Source of the DNA: Bretschneidera sinensis
Taxonomy: Eukaryota > Streptophyta > Magnoliopsida > Brassicales > Akaniaceae
Assembly: GCA_023935145.1 (NCBI GenBank)
Contig: CM043699.1
Coordinates: 146,806,536-146,870,535, forward strand
Direction of reading: 5' to 3'
Length of the DNA stretch: 64,000 nucleotides
The notes beneath the pieces are model-generated. The model was not told where the DNA came from and did no database searches. It saw only the letters and a list, made by a program, of their open reading frames with translations. Positions 23,061 to 35,461 of this stretch are shown piece after piece. Within the stretch, counting starts at the first letter, position 1; each line of letters begins with the position of its first letter. The translations under genes were made by a program, and so were the position numbers.

Positions 23061-23090
23061 TGAACAAAATGAGTCTAGGAAACCCTAGGT

Positions 23091-24617
23091 TAATATTCTA
23101 AAATTTATGAGAGAATGTGAGATAAAGAGAGGAAGAGAAGGCTCCAACACAAGAGAGTGCGAGCAAAAGTGAGAATATTTTTTTAGAATGAAAGAAGATA
23201 ATTAAAATGAGAGGAAGAGAAAAGAAATTTTTGTAGAAGAGAATAAAAGTAAATCACTATAGAAGAGAGAGAAAGCTAAACTAGCTACTAGGGATCTAAG
23301 AGAAAGAAAAGTGTTTGTGTGAGATTTTCCAAGAGAAACCTAGAATGTGAGAGGTGAAGTGCTTAAATTAGATAGAAGAAACACAAGTGAAAATTTGAAA
23401 AAAACAAAGAAAAAAGGAAATCAAGCGAAAAATAAAACTATGATGGCAACGTATGAGATAAAAAAAGACAATAAAAGATGGGGAAGGATAGATATAACAT
23501 TGACATTGAAGAAAAGAACAAAAAAAGATGTGAAGTATCAGATGGATCAGGATCCTCAGAAGTTGAAAATTGTCTGGAATTGGTGCAGTCCAAAATTGGT
23601 GGACCAAAATAACCTTAAAGAGTTCAAAATCTCTTAATAAAGATAAGGGTAATTTGGTAAATATATGAAATCAAGGATTTAATTTTTTTCTTTCATATAT
23701 GGAGTTTTTTGGTGATATCAGAACAACATGAGGTAGGAAAAGTAAACCTCTGGTACCGTTTGAAAGCTCTCATCGAGATCTACGGAATGGGATCTAGAAG
23801 TATCGCCATCCACTGAGCCATCTCATTTCACGCGCCATCGAAAGCTCTGCCGTGAATGGAAGGGTATCATTTTAGATTTGGACGTTTCCGGTGACCATTA
23901 CCGGAAAATATTGGTACCACCAGATCAGATTTTACACCAGCAACAAAACCTTGTTTTTCTGGTCACTAATCGCCATCGGGAATCAACCTCATGCAATGAC
24001 GCATCTGTGATTGTTTTCAGTTTTCAGGGACTGTTTTCCATTTCATTTTATTTTACAAGAATACTCCTCTTTTGATAACGTGGCGGAGGGATATTTGGAT
24101 CCAAAAATTTTATGTGTTACAAACCTAGCATTTGATTTAATTTTTTTGATGATGTGGTAATTAATCGTATCATGAACTGCACAAAATCACAGACAAATAA
24201 ACTATAGAGGATCCAAATCCGTATCAAATAAGAAAAAAAGTCACGACAAAGATATAAGAAAAAAGAACTGATGGCGTGAGAGAGAAATTGTGAAGAAGAA
24301 TGGAAAGAAGAAAAGAGTGGTCGGAGTTGCTTAACGGATGATGGCTGTTGATGAGGAGAACATGAGACGACTACAAGAGTAAACAAAATTAAATTTTCGG
24401 GGGTATGTTATGGCTAAAATAAAAATCAATTATGGTGGTGGGGGATTTGCATTGTGTGATTAGGTTCAAGGACCTAAACTCAATGTAGATGGAATACGGG
24501 TATAAAAATATTAATATGGAGCAAAAAAATGGGGTTGTGATCGGGAGAGTGGCATTAGGCTGTCCGTCAAAATTGTCTGCGGAAGTACACAAATGACTCT
24601 CAAAACAAGATAGACCC
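23091..24617. other. unassigned sequence, possibly remnant retroelement leader
   Basis: 23100-23640 is purine-rich, with the lysine-rich open frame 23347-23637 that resembles no family. Between 24400 and 24617 the minus strand lies immediately downstream of a copia primer-binding site and could be a decayed leader and gag. No domain motif is recognisable. Confidence 0.35.
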
Positions 24618-24629
24618 GCTCCGATACCA
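24618..24629 (-). other. primer-binding site, initiator-Met tRNA type
   Basis: The minus strand reads TGGTATCGGAGC, one mismatch from TGGTATCAGAGC, the common plant retrotransposon site complementary to the 3' end of initiator methionine tRNA. It directly abuts the LTR end (CTTCA) on its right. Confidence 0.85.
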
Positions 24630-24815
24630 TGAAGAAACCTTATTTCGATGGTTTTTTTATTTTTATTTTTTTTTATAATAGTTAAGTACATAGATACTCT
24701 TGGTTGAGTTTATATAATAAATTAAGTAGCATGGTAAGGAAACTAAATCACTGAATAATTATAACCAAATCACACCACATTAATATCTTAGAATATTTTG
24801 AAATATTCTTTAACA
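24630..24815 (-). repeat. 5' LTR of a minus-strand copia-like element (186 bp)
   Basis: The minus strand starts TGTTAAAGAATATTTC and ends GGTTTCTTCA, giving TG..CA termini, followed at once by the primer-binding site. TATATAAACTC inside it is a plausible TATA box. No matching 3' LTR was seen to the left, so only the 5' end of the element survives. Confidence 0.75.
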
Positions 24816-24901
24816 TCGATTTCTTTTCTTTTTAAATGTTTTTCACGAAAATTGTTCAATTGAATTGATTTCAAAACCTCACCTTTGATTGTGTTTTTTG
24901 G

Positions 24902-24904
<3 letters not shown>

Positions 24905-24941
<37 letters not shown>
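24905..24941. repeat. (TA)n microsatellite
   Basis: An uninterrupted AT dinucleotide run of about 37 bp. Other runs lie at about 25839-25853, 34795-34838, 57486-57507 and 59427-59459. Confidence 0.95.
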
Positions 24942-24944
<3 letters not shown>

Positions 24945-25556
24945 TGTAACGACGTGAAAACTAACATGGATATAATTTATTTATTAAAATACTGTATGAA
25001 AAATAAAATCTACTTATTTTCAAATTCAAAATATTTATATGTTTTATCTTTAACGAATAAAATTGTTTAATATTTCAGTAGTAATCATACTTTTAAAAAA
25101 TTTAATCTTGTAAATCTACTCTCTGAATAAAACATAAAAAGATGAAACTTGCAAATATGTATAAAATTCTTTTAAAGATATAAGTTCACAGAAAAAGTTG
25201 TCTTCAAAGTTACTCATAAAACAATGGATGCTAAAAAATATAACAAATGAGAGAAAAGATTAATTTCTCCATTGTTAACACTCATTGATTTTACACAGTG
25301 GAGATGACAATTTAGAAAATGATACAAAACGATTTTCTCTCACCATTTCCACAATAAGACACTACCTCTTTTTAATTTTCTTTCCTTTTTAATTAATTTT
25401 TTTTACTTTTCAATAACTAAAATTGCACAAAATTAAGGCAGTCTGATTCAGATTCAATATCTTTGAACCCATGCTGCACAACAAACAAGAATCCTTCTAG
25501 AACAACCATGTAAGGATATGAAACACCCTTCTTATTATTAGTTCTTTTGTTTCTAT

Positions 25557-27573
25557 TGTAGTACCTGTATTTGTAAAGTAAGGGTAAAGAAGTACTTTAA
25601 TAAATATGACATAGAGTTAAAATAATATATATAAATGCGAAAGATTTAATTTTTATAAAACAATTCTAAAAAAAATCATGGACAACATGAAAAAGGAAAA
25701 AAAAGAAAATGAAAATGAAAAAAAAAAAATCATGACAACAGGTGGCAAGAGGAGTGTGATGCTACATATAAGACAGATCACAAATCATGGCAGCATTTTG
25801 AGGGTGGGGGATGCTGAGTAATGTTTTAAAGTTTTGCATATATATATATATATATTATATTTATAATGTTAGTTTATTATATATATATATATATTATATT
25901 TATAATGTTAGTTTATTTTATTACTTACCAAATCTTGCTTGGTTTTCTTTTAACTACGATTCAAATTATTCTATTTCTTTAAACACTTGGGGACCAAAAG
26001 AAAAGTTGAAAGAGTAAAATTTTGAAGAGGTTTACAGGAGAATTTTATAGAGAATCACCGGAAGCTCTAAGAAAAACAGAAGGTAATAATGTGAAGTTTA
26101 TTTTTGAAATTTTAGTATACATGAATTTTTTCGGAATTCAAAGTGGGAATTTTCAAAGGGTGTGAATTATGGAAGAATTGAAAAATAAATTAAAATTTTA
26201 ATATAAATATTATGTCAGGTGTTGACGATCAGCAACCAGGGGAAATTGCTGAGAGGAGTAGGAAAGGCAAGGAGGTGATCCACGGGTAGCTCTAAGTGCT
26301 ACGTGGCGAGTTAGATTTTCTTTAAGTAATCAAGATAAATATGAAATATATAATGATAATATTAGAATAAATTATTAACTTATGCTTTGGTGGTAGATGA
26401 AAAATTGGTTGATAGCTATGATAGGAATAACGGATGTGTAGAAAATTATTATATGAGAAGTAATATTATTAGAATAATGAGTCGATTTAATATTAAATGT
26501 GATAAATGAAATTTTTGACGAGCTATGGATGATGATTTGATATGATTTATGAGGCTAAAAATTTAGTGAAAATTTTCAAATAATAATTTGAGAATAATCA
26601 GGATAGCTAGTTTAAATGTCTGAATACATGTTTTTTTTTAATTTTTTTTTATTCATATGCATATTCATATGCATATGCATGAAATAAAAGAACTGGGAGG
26701 GAAATCGATCTAAATGAAAATAAAAGAACTAGGAAGGCCGCCGGTTTAAATGAAAATAAAAGAACCGAGAAGGCAGCCAGTCTAAATGAGAATAAAAGAG
26801 TCGGGGAGGCAGCCGGTCTAAATGAGAATGAAAGAACCGGGAAGGTAGTCGGTCTAAGATAAAAAATATGTCGTCATGTGGGAAGACATTCCCAATAATA
26901 ATAACATTTAACTTTACACATTGCATTTACTTTAAATATTGATCGTTATTGCTTGATATGTTAAAGTGCTATTTGTGATTGTAAATCTATTGATAGAGGA
27001 ATGAGTTTCACAGAGAGACAAATATGCTAAGGAAGAAATATGGAAATATGTCTGATGAGTAACTTAAGAAGAGATTGTGTAATAGGGGAATTATGAAATT
27101 GAGTAGTGATTACAAAATATTGTTATTGAATTATTTAAGGAAAAAAGATGAATGAATATCGAAAGATTTTTTAGAAGTAATTGAACTATAAGATATAACT
27201 GGGAGTATAAAACTGAATACTTCTAGTAAATTTAATTCACTGAGCTTGTGAAGCTCACTCCTTATTGTACAACGATTTTAGGTAGTAGGCAGGACAAATA
27301 GTTTGGTGAGTTGAGATTTAGACGAAGTAATTATCTGTAAGCCACGTGCGTGTTCACATCCTTAGACTAATGAGAAAATAAAATAAAAATTTATTTGTAA
27401 ATATTCATGCATATTACGTTGTATAAAATGTTAAAGTCAAGATTAGAATGATGTATCTCCCCTGTTGAGGGTTGAGGATTGATGAAAAAAAATTTTAGTT
27501 GGTATTATTTTTATTGTTATATATATATGTCGTGCTGGGATTTTAAAAATGTGATAACACCATCTTTGTTACA
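25557..27573 (+). repeat. 5' LTR of the chromovirus (2,017 bp)
   Basis: It starts TGTAGTACCTGTATTTGTAA and ends CATCTTTGTTACA. The 3' LTR starts TGTAATACTCGTATTTGTAA and ends GATGGATCGTTACA. It contains TA-rich tracts at 25835-25910 and a 36-bp minisatellite at 26689-26868. Confidence 0.93.
26689..26868. repeat. 36-bp minisatellite in the chromovirus LTR, five units
   Basis: Five consecutive 36-bp units of the type AGAACCGGGAAGGCAGCCGG followed by TCTAAATGAGAATAAA. The equivalent array in the 3' LTR is 41032-41211, and a diverged, inverted version is seen in the solo LTR at about 31180-31350 (ACCGGCTGCC and ACCGGCTGTCAC). GC-rich cores stand out in AT-rich DNA. Confidence 0.88.
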
Positions 27574-27577
27574 ATTT

Positions 27578-27589
27578 TGGTACCAGAAC
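27578..27589 (+). other. primer-binding site of the chromovirus (iMet-type, mutated)
   Basis: TGGTACCAGAAC matches TGGTATCAGAGC at 10 of 12 positions. It lies four bases after the LTR end, as is common in chromoviruses. Confidence 0.75.
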
Positions 27590-27675
27590 ATTAGGTTTTA
27601 TGATTCTGTAGACTGCATGAGAACTTAAAGAAGTGGAAGATCTAAATAAATTATATTTTAATGTAGAGTCTGAGG

Positions 27676-28785
27676 ATGACATGTGGACGTGCTAGAGCTA
27701 GAGGTAGAATTCGAAATCAGAGGGGACACGGTAGACCCCTACTATTTAGAATAACTAAAGCAGAGAGGGAAGTTGAGTCTGTGGTTCCTACGAGGGAACA
27801 AATTGATTGTGCAGCTGATACTAGTAGAGCTGGGAGAGAATATGAGGTTAGGAAGGACGAATTGAGAGAAGCTCTTAATCGTGCTATAGAAAGGATGAAT
27901 GCAGCTGAAGAAAGGGTTGATAATCTACAGAGGAGATTAGAGGAACGGGATAGAGTAGAACCTGATATAGTGAGACGAGAGATTTATGAGGGAGAAGGTG
28001 TGTTTACACGTGAGATGCAAGGGGTTAGTTTTGTGAGATTTCTTAAGTTTAAACCCTAGTTTTTTAGAGGATCTATAAATCCTGTGGAAGCTGAGCAGTG
28101 GATAAGATATTTTGAGAAATATTTTGAAGTCTTATAATGGTGGGAAGATATTCTGCTTTTGCTTTAAACAGAAGATTGCTTTTGCTTCATTTATACTGGA
28201 AGGTGAGGCTTCACAATGGTGGGAATATATTTTGCCTAGGGTGAGTACACAAGTGGAACAACCTTTAACTTGGAGTAAGTTTAAGGATGAGTTCTTTGCT
28301 AAATACTTTCCAGATACATTTCGAACCTAGCAGGAGAGAGATTTTATTCACTTAAGATAGAATACCTTATCTGTGGCAGAGTATGATAATAGATTTATAG
28401 TTCTGTCAAGGTTTTTACCTGAGTTAGTGAATATCAAGGAGAAACGTTTAGAGGTAGGAAAGATTGGCTGAAGAGGTCTAGATTTAAGGGACCTAGAGGT
28501 GGTAGTAGTATGGGTGTACAGGGCGGGAGACCACTCCAGAGGGGGAGTTCCTTGTCACAAGGAATTGTAGTGCAGAGTCAGAGGCAAGCAGGATCTGTTT
28601 CTTCTGTAGCTCGGAGTAATACCCTTGGGACCCCTAGATTTGGGAGACAGACTATGAGAATTGAGAGTTATAGTAGAGGAGTAAGTATGCCACCAGGGGG
28701 AAGTGGTAATCTGATGTATGATCGAGAGTCAATGGTTTGCTTTAGATATAATCAGACGGGGCATCTGTCTCGGAATTGCCCTGCG
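27676..28785 (+). pseudogene. chromovirus gag (broken)
   Basis: The start is arginine-rich (MTCGRARARGR, residue 1). A coiled-coil-like segment (LREALNRAIERMNAAEERVD) follows; then FLKFKP, EAEQWIRYFEKYFEV, the GEASQWWE core, LTWSKFKDEFFAKYFPDTFR, VAEYDNRFIVLSRFLPELV, and a terminal zinc knuckle CFRYNQTGHLSRNC in which the second cysteine has become tyrosine. At least four stops or frameshifts break it: after 28059, near 28128, at 28328 and near 28469. It would have formed the virus-like particle shell in the cytoplasm. Confidence 0.88.
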
Positions 28786-28988
28786 TAGATATGCTTTGTA
28801 TGTGGTGAGGGAGGACATGTTGCTGTAGTTTAGTGGGGAAATATGCTGACATAGGTATTGGAAGTGTTGGGAGAGGACCGATGGAGAGAGGTGGTGGATC
28901 AAGGAGTGTGCGGGGCAGAGGTTGAGGATTAGTAGCTGAGAGAGGACATGACAGCTAGTTTTAGTCCAGAGATAGCAGAGTCTATGCA

Positions 28989-29684
28989 TTGACTCAACAG
29001 GATGCACAAGCCACTCCTGATGTTGTTATGGGTATGATATCTATCTTTGGTAGGCCTGCTAGATTATTGATTGATCCTGGTGCAACACATTCTTTTGCAT
29101 CTAGTATTTATATGAAATCTATTGATGCTAGTGCTAGTTATTTGATGCATGCGATTATTGTCGAGGTTCCTACTGGAGATAGAGTTATTATCAGGACAAT
29201 TTATCGACGTTGTGTGATTAATATTTCTGATAGAGAATTTGAAGTCGATTTATTGCCTTTAGATATGGTAGATTTTGATTTAATTCTGGGGATGAATTGG
29301 TTATCTGCATATCATGCTTGGGTAGATTGTTTTAGGAAAAATGTGGTGTTCAAGATACCCAGACAAGAAGAGTTTAATTTTCAGGGAGAACATAAGATGC
29401 TTGCTAACTGTCTTATTTCTGCCTTAATTGTCAGTAAATGGTTTAAGAAGGGTTGTGAGGGGTATTTAGCATATGTGATGGATTCTAGCAAGGAGAGTAG
29501 AAAGTTAGAAGAAATCTTGGTAGTAAAAGATTTTTTTGATGTATTCCCTGAAGAGTTGTCTGGTTTGCCTTCCAATAGGAAGATTGAGTTTTCTATTAAA
29601 GTGATTCCAGGATCAACACCCATATCTATAACACCTTATAGAATGGCACCAACTGAATTGAGAGAATTGAAAGTTCAGCTTTAA
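28989..29684 (+). pseudogene. chromovirus protease and linker to RT
   Basis: An open frame of 231 codons. It has GRPARLLIDPGATHSFAS (the aspartic protease active site as DPG, as often seen in Tekay-type chromoviruses), then DLILGMNWLSAYHAWVDC and a linker with FPEELSGLP and the pre-RT IEFSIKVIPGSTPISITPYR block. A stop at 29682-29684 replaces a residue just before RT. Confidence 0.9.
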
Positions 29685-30438
29685 GAGTTACTAGATAAAC
29701 AATTTATTCGACTTAGTATGTCAAATTGGGGAGCCCCTGTGTTGTTTGTCAAGAAGAAGGATGGGACAATGAGGTTTTGTATTGATTATAGACAGTTGAA
29801 TAAGATCACCATCAAGAATAGATGTCCTTTGCCCAGGATAGATGATTTATTCGAGCAGTTACAGGGAGCTAGGGTGTTTTCTAAAATAGACTTGAGATTA
29901 GGTTATCATCAATTAAGGATAAAAAAAAGGGGGATGTTATGGCCATCATGAATTCCTGGTCATGCCATTTAGGTTGATTAATGCTCCTACAACATTTATG
30001 GATCTAATAAATCGGGTGTTTAAGCCATTCTTGGACAGATTTGTAATTGTGTTTGTTGATGATATTCTGGTATATTCCAAGAATGAAGATGAGCATATTA
30101 AATATTTGGAGATAGTATTGGAAATTCTAAGGAGAGAGAAATTATATGCAAAGTTCTCTAAGTGTGAGTTTTGGTTCTTTCTTGGGGCATATTGTGTCAG
30201 GAGAGGGAATAGTAGTTGACCCACAGAAAGTAGAAGCAGTGTTAAATTGGGAAAGACCCACAAGTGTAACTGAAATTAGAAGCTTTTTGGGGTTGGCTGG
30301 TTATTATAGAAGATTTATCCAAAATTTTTCTATGATTACTAGACCATTGACTAGATTGACTAGAAAGGAAGTGAAGTTTAGGTGGTCAAAGAAATATGAG
30401 AGAAGTTTCCCGCTGTTGAAAGAAAAATTGATTACTGT
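29685..30438 (+). pseudogene. chromovirus reverse transcriptase
   Basis: Motifs in order: [48 protein letters not shown], then after a frameshift near 29935 [15 protein letters not shown] and [10 protein letters not shown] (catalytic aspartates at about 30058-30063). After another frameshift near 30180 [11 protein letters not shown] and [15 protein letters not shown] follow. The frame is cut after KEKLITV by the solo-LTR insertion at 30439. Confidence 0.93.
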
Positions 30439-32481
30439 TGTAACGACCCAACCCGGGTTGGCCACCCTCGAGACGGTGTCATCACATTTTGAAAATCCCA
30501 ACACGAATCATATATGCAACCATAAAAATAAAACTAACAGAAATTTTTACTGTAACCCTTAACCATCAACAGGGGAGGTATATCAATTTGATATTAATTT
30601 AAACATGATATACAACTTAAAATGCATGAATATTTACAAATAAAATTTTTATATTTCATTTTCTTGTGCTTACAGAAAATGATTTCATCTGACTCTAAAC
30701 CCACCAGACTACTTATCATGTCTGCTACCTGAAATCATTGTACAATGAGGGATGAGCTTCACAAGCTCAGTGAATTAACTTTACTAGAAGTATTCATTTG
30801 TACAATAGTTGTTTAATATTTAAATCAATGATATCTCACATAACTTGATAATAGCATTCCATTATACTACACATCATAAGGCTCATTCTCTATCAATCTC
30901 TTTTTCTTATGCGTTGGTTCACCTTAAGACCATCAATTATCTCGTAATTACCTCACAATGAGGTTCACATCATAAAGTCTACCATTTAGATGGTTCTTAT
31001 CATGACATACTTCTAGGTTTCTTTTTCACCATAACTGTCTCTCCGTGAGACTCATTCATCTATAAATAAATTCACAATAACACACAACACATCAACATTT
31101 CAGTAATGCAATCAATATTTAAAACAGATGCGATGCATGAATTATTATTAGGGAACGTCTTCCCACATATGGACATGTTTTTATCTTATACCGGCTGCCT
31201 TCCCAGTTTTTTTCTTTACAGCTTATCCCGGCTGTCACGGTATTTATTTCTAGCATATACCGGCTGTCACAGTGTCCCTTTTATTTTCAGTATATACTAA
31301 CTGTCACGGTTTTTCAATTAAACCGGCCCCTTCCCGGTTCTTTCGGTTCTCTTATTTAATGCATATGCATATGAACAATACTATGAAATATGTACATGAA
31401 CATAAATATAAAAATCATATGAATTCAAAATATTTAAATTAACTATCCAGTCTTTCCTCAACTTTCTGCTTGATAAATTTCACAATTTTCTTCTCCTCAT
31501 ATATCACATCAATTTATTAACCAAAACTCGTTAAGAAATTTATTCATCACCATCATTATTCTAATAATATTTCCTTTCATATAATAATTTTCTACGTGTC
31601 CAATATTCATATCATACATATCAATTTAATTTTTTATCTACCACCAAAGCATAAGCTAATAATTTATTTTAATATTATTACTAGATATTCGATTTTTATT
31701 TAGATTACTTAATGTAAATCTAACTCACCACGTAGCACTTAAAGCTACCTGTGGATCACCTCTTTGCCTTTCCCGTTCCTCTGAGCAATTTTCTCTGGTT
31801 GTTGATTGTCAACACCTGACATAATATTTGTATTAAATTTCTAATTATTTCTTCAATTCTTCATAAACCACACCCTTTGAAAATTGTCACTTTGAATTCT
31901 GGGAAATTTCGTGAATGCTAAAAATTCAAAAATAAACATTTCGTTATTGCCTTATGTTTTTCTGATAGTTTTTCGTGACTCTCTATAAAATTCTCCCATA
32001 AACCCCTTCAAGATTTTGCTTTTTCAACATTTCTTTCGGTCCCCAAGTGTTTGAAGAAATATAGTAATTGAAGGAAAACTAAACGGGATTTGGTAAGGAT
32101 AAACTAATTTACGTTTATATATATAGGAAAAATTTGTTTAAACGACATCCCAAAATATTTGCAAACTCAACATGTCTTTCTCCCACAATCTCCACGTTTT
32201 GGCTAGGTGTATCACATGCAATTAACTTGGCAGCAGGTGCTGCCACCTGTTGCCACGTTTTTGCCCCGCCCCCCCCTTTTTTTTTCTTTTACTTTTGGAT
32301 GTCCGTTGTTGTTGTTTTTTGTTTTGTTTTGTTTTGTTTTTTTGTTTTTTTTATTTCCATTCTCGATGATTTTAGATTTTTTTAAAATTTTCGCATTTAA
32401 AATATCTATATATTATTTTAACTTTATGTCATATTTATTAAATCACTTTTTTACCCTTAATTTACAAATACGGGTATTACA
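30439..32481 (-). mobile_element. solo LTR of a related chromovirus, inverted, 2,043 bp
   Basis: The minus strand starts TGTAATACCCGTATTTGTAA and ends GGGTCGTTACA, both like the host element's LTR ends. It is flanked by perfect ACTGT repeats (30434-30438 and 32482-32486). It interrupts the host RT/RNase H frame, which resumes directly after the second ACTGT. No internal region is present, so it is a solo LTR left by LTR-LTR recombination. It is visibly more diverged from the host LTRs than they are from each other, suggesting a different subfamily. Confidence 0.95.
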
Positions 32482-32486
32482 ACTGT

Positions 32487-32898
32487 CCTGGTATTAGTGC
32501 TTCTTTCTGGTGATGAAGAATTTGTGGTATATAGTGATGCGTCACATCAGGGGTTGGGATGTGTGTTGATGCAATATGAGAAAGTTATAGCTTATGCATT
32601 TAGGCAATTGAAGAACCATGAGAGGAATTACTCGACCCATGATTTAGAATTGGCTGCCATAGTTTTTTGCTTTGAAGATTTGGAGACATCATCTATATGG
32701 AGCCAATTGTGAAATTTTTACCGATCATAAAAGCTTTATGCATTTACCGACCCAGAAGGAGTTGAATTTAAGGCAAAAGAGGTGGATGGAGTTGATTTGT
32801 GATTATGATTGTACAATTCACTATCATCCAGGAAATGCTAATGTAGTAGCTGATGCATTGAGTAGAAAAGCTATAGAAAGATTAGCTGCTATGGGGAG
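32487..32898 (+). pseudogene. chromovirus RNase H
   Basis: [38 protein letters not shown] and LELAAIVF are the RNase H core. A frameshift near 32680 precedes [27 protein letters not shown] and [16 protein letters not shown]. The D..E..D residues of the fold are present, so the chemistry was intact before the frameshift. Confidence 0.92.
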
Positions 32899-34463
32899 TC
32901 ATAATATTAGTTTGTTGATAGAATTAAGAAGCATACGGACGCAATTGAGTGTCAATGATAGAGGAGCATTGATGGCAAATATGGTGGTACAATCTTCTAT
33001 TATTGATCGTTTATTACAGATGCATGGTAGAGATGAGGGGATAGAGAAAATTAGACGGGAAATGTTGAGTGGGAAACTAATTAATTTTAGAATTAGAGAA
33101 GACAGTATGGTGGTATTGGGGCATAGAGTTTGTGTTCCCAATAATGTGGAGATAAGAAAAGAGATACTAAGTGAGACTCATGATTCTATATATTCCATGC
33201 ACCCGAGTAATAATAAGATGTACATGAGATTGAGATTGAATTTTTGGTGGTCAGGGATGAAGAAGAATATAGTGGAACATATTTCTAAATGTTTGACATG
33301 TCAACAAGTGAAGTCTGTGAATAGACATCCAGTAGGTTTGTTACAACCTCTTCTAATACCCGAGTGACCATGGAAAAATGTGAGTATGGATTTTGTTTCT
33401 GGTTTTCTCTGTACCCAGAGAGGACATGACGCTATGTGGATTATAGTGGATAGACTTTCTAAGTCTTCACATTTCCTTCCTATTAAAACTACATGAAGTC
33501 CTGAAAAGTTGGCTGAATTTTATGTAATGGAGATAGTAAAATTACATAGAGTACCCTTGAACAGTGTATCAGATAGAGATTCTAGATTTACCTCTAGATT
33601 TTGGAGAGGTTTTCAAGAAGCTATGGGTACGCAATTGCGGTTTAGTACAGCTTTCCATCCACAAACTGATGGGGAGACGGAAATAATCATTAGAATACTA
33701 GAAGATATGCTGAAGGCAAGTGTATTAAGTTTCTCAGTGAGCTGGGATGCTTATTTGCCTTTGATCGAGTTTGCATACAATAATCAGTATCAAATTAATA
33801 TTAGAATGGCACCATTTGAGGCTCTATATGGTAAGAGGTGTAGAACTTCAGTTTGCTAGGAAGAAGTTCGAGAGAGAAAGATATTTGGTCCATAAATGAT
33901 AGATTTGACTACTGAAAGGATCAAACTGGTTAAAGAGAACCTTAGAGCAGCACATAACAAACAAAAGAGATATGCTGATAAAAGAAGACAACCTCTCGAG
34001 TTTCAAGTTGGTGATTGGGTATTTTTGAAGATATCTCCGTAGAAGGGTGTGTTGAGGTATAAAAAGAAGGGAAAGTTGAGTCCGAGTTTTGTGGGGCCAT
34101 ATGAGGTGATTGAGAGAATTGGACCAATAGCATATCGATTGGATTTGCCCCCAGAGTTAAAGCAATTACATAATGTATTTCATGTGTCACTGTTGAGAAA
34201 GTACTTACACGATGAATCCCATAGTATCTCGAATCAAGCGATAGAACTTCAGGAAGATTTGACTTTTATGCAAGTACCGGTCAGAATTCTAGACAGAAAG
34301 GAATAAGTCTTGTACAATAAAGTCATTCATTTGATTCAAATATTATGGCAGGACAAAGATGTCAAAGAAGTCAATTGGGAGCATGAAGCAAGAATGAGGA
34401 AAGAATACCCCCAACTCTTTCATGAATTAGGTAAGGAAATTTCAGGGATAAAATTTTTGTAAG
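32899..34463 (+). pseudogene. chromovirus integrase with chromodomain-like tail
   Basis: The HHCC zinc domain is seen in [15 protein letters not shown] and CLTCQQVK (33178-33315). The DDE core is spread over VSMDFVSGFLC, IIVDRLSKSSHF, SDRDSRFTSRFW, FSTAFHPQTDGETE and PLIEFAYNNQYQ. The C-terminal part has [33 protein letters not shown] and, after a stop at 34304, VLYNKVIHLIQILWQDKD then VNWEHEARMRKEYPQLF, the chromodomain-like end. Stops at 33364, 33494, 33857 and 34304, among others. A chromodomain would bias insertion to heterochromatin. Confidence 0.92.
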
Positions 34464-34790
34464 GTGGGTAGAATTGTAATACTCGTATTTGTAAAGTAAG
34501 GGTAAAGAAGTACTTTAATAAATGTGACATAGAGTTAAAATAATATATATATATATATATAAATGTTAAATATTTATTTTTATAAAACAATTCTAAAAAA
34601 AAATCGTGGATAGCATGAAAAAGGAAAAGAAAAAGAAAAAAAAGAAGAAAAAAAATCTGGCATCCAGAAGAAAGAAAGAAAAAAAAAACATCTGTTGCCA
34701 AAAGAGGAGTGTGATGCTGCATGTAATACAGTATCACAAATCGTGGCAACATTTTGAAGGTGGGGGATGCTGAGTAATGTTTTAAAGTTT

Positions 34791-34839
<49 letters not shown>

Positions 34840-35461
34840 CATTAGTTTATTTTATTACTTACCAAGTCTTATTTGGTTTTCTTTCAACTACGATTCAAAT
34901 TACTCTCTTTCTTTAAACACTTGGAGACCCAAAGAAAGGTTGAAAGAGTAAAATTTTGAATGAGTTAACAAGATAATTTTATAGAGAATCACAGGAAGCT
35001 CTAAGAAAAACAGAAGGTAATAACATGAAGTTTATTTTTGAAATTTTAGCATACATGAAATTTTCTAGAATTCAAAGTGGGAGTTTTCAAAGTGTGTGAA
35101 TTATGGAAGAATTGAAGAATAAATTAAAATTTTAATATAAATATTATGTCAAGTGTTGACGATAAAAAACCGGGAAAAATTGCTGAGAGAAGCAGGAAAA
35201 GCAAGAAGGTGATCCATGGGTAGCTCTAAGTGCTACGTGGTGAGTTAGATTTAATTTAAGTAATCAAGATAAATATGAAATATGTAGTGATAATATTATA
35301 ATAAATTATTAACTTATGCTTTGATGGTAGATGAAAAATTGGTTGATAGGTATGATAGGAATAATAGATGTGTAGAAAATTATTATATGAGAAGTAATAT
35401 TATTAGAATAATGAGTCGATTTAATATTAAAGGTGATATATGAAATTCTTGATGAGCTATG

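Larger units (their letters stand above)
18405..23090 (-). mobile_element. L1-type LINE A, 5'-truncated and interrupted
   Basis: ORF2 domains lie in the right order on the minus strand: endonuclease (23060-22649), reverse transcriptase (about 20960-19500), zf-RVT (19457-19113) and RNase H (18836-18405). No ORF1 or endonuclease amino-terminus is visible to the right, so it is 5'-truncated near 23090. A block at about 21180-22640 that I cannot align to LINE protein separates endonuclease from RT. All domains carry stops and frameshifts, so it is inactive. A 3' poly(A) tail and target duplications were not identified. Confidence 0.82.

Noticed and set aside
24885..25070. Open frames with YIYIYIY runs (also 25811-26017 and 34420-34842)
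   Set aside because: Translations of TA microsatellites.
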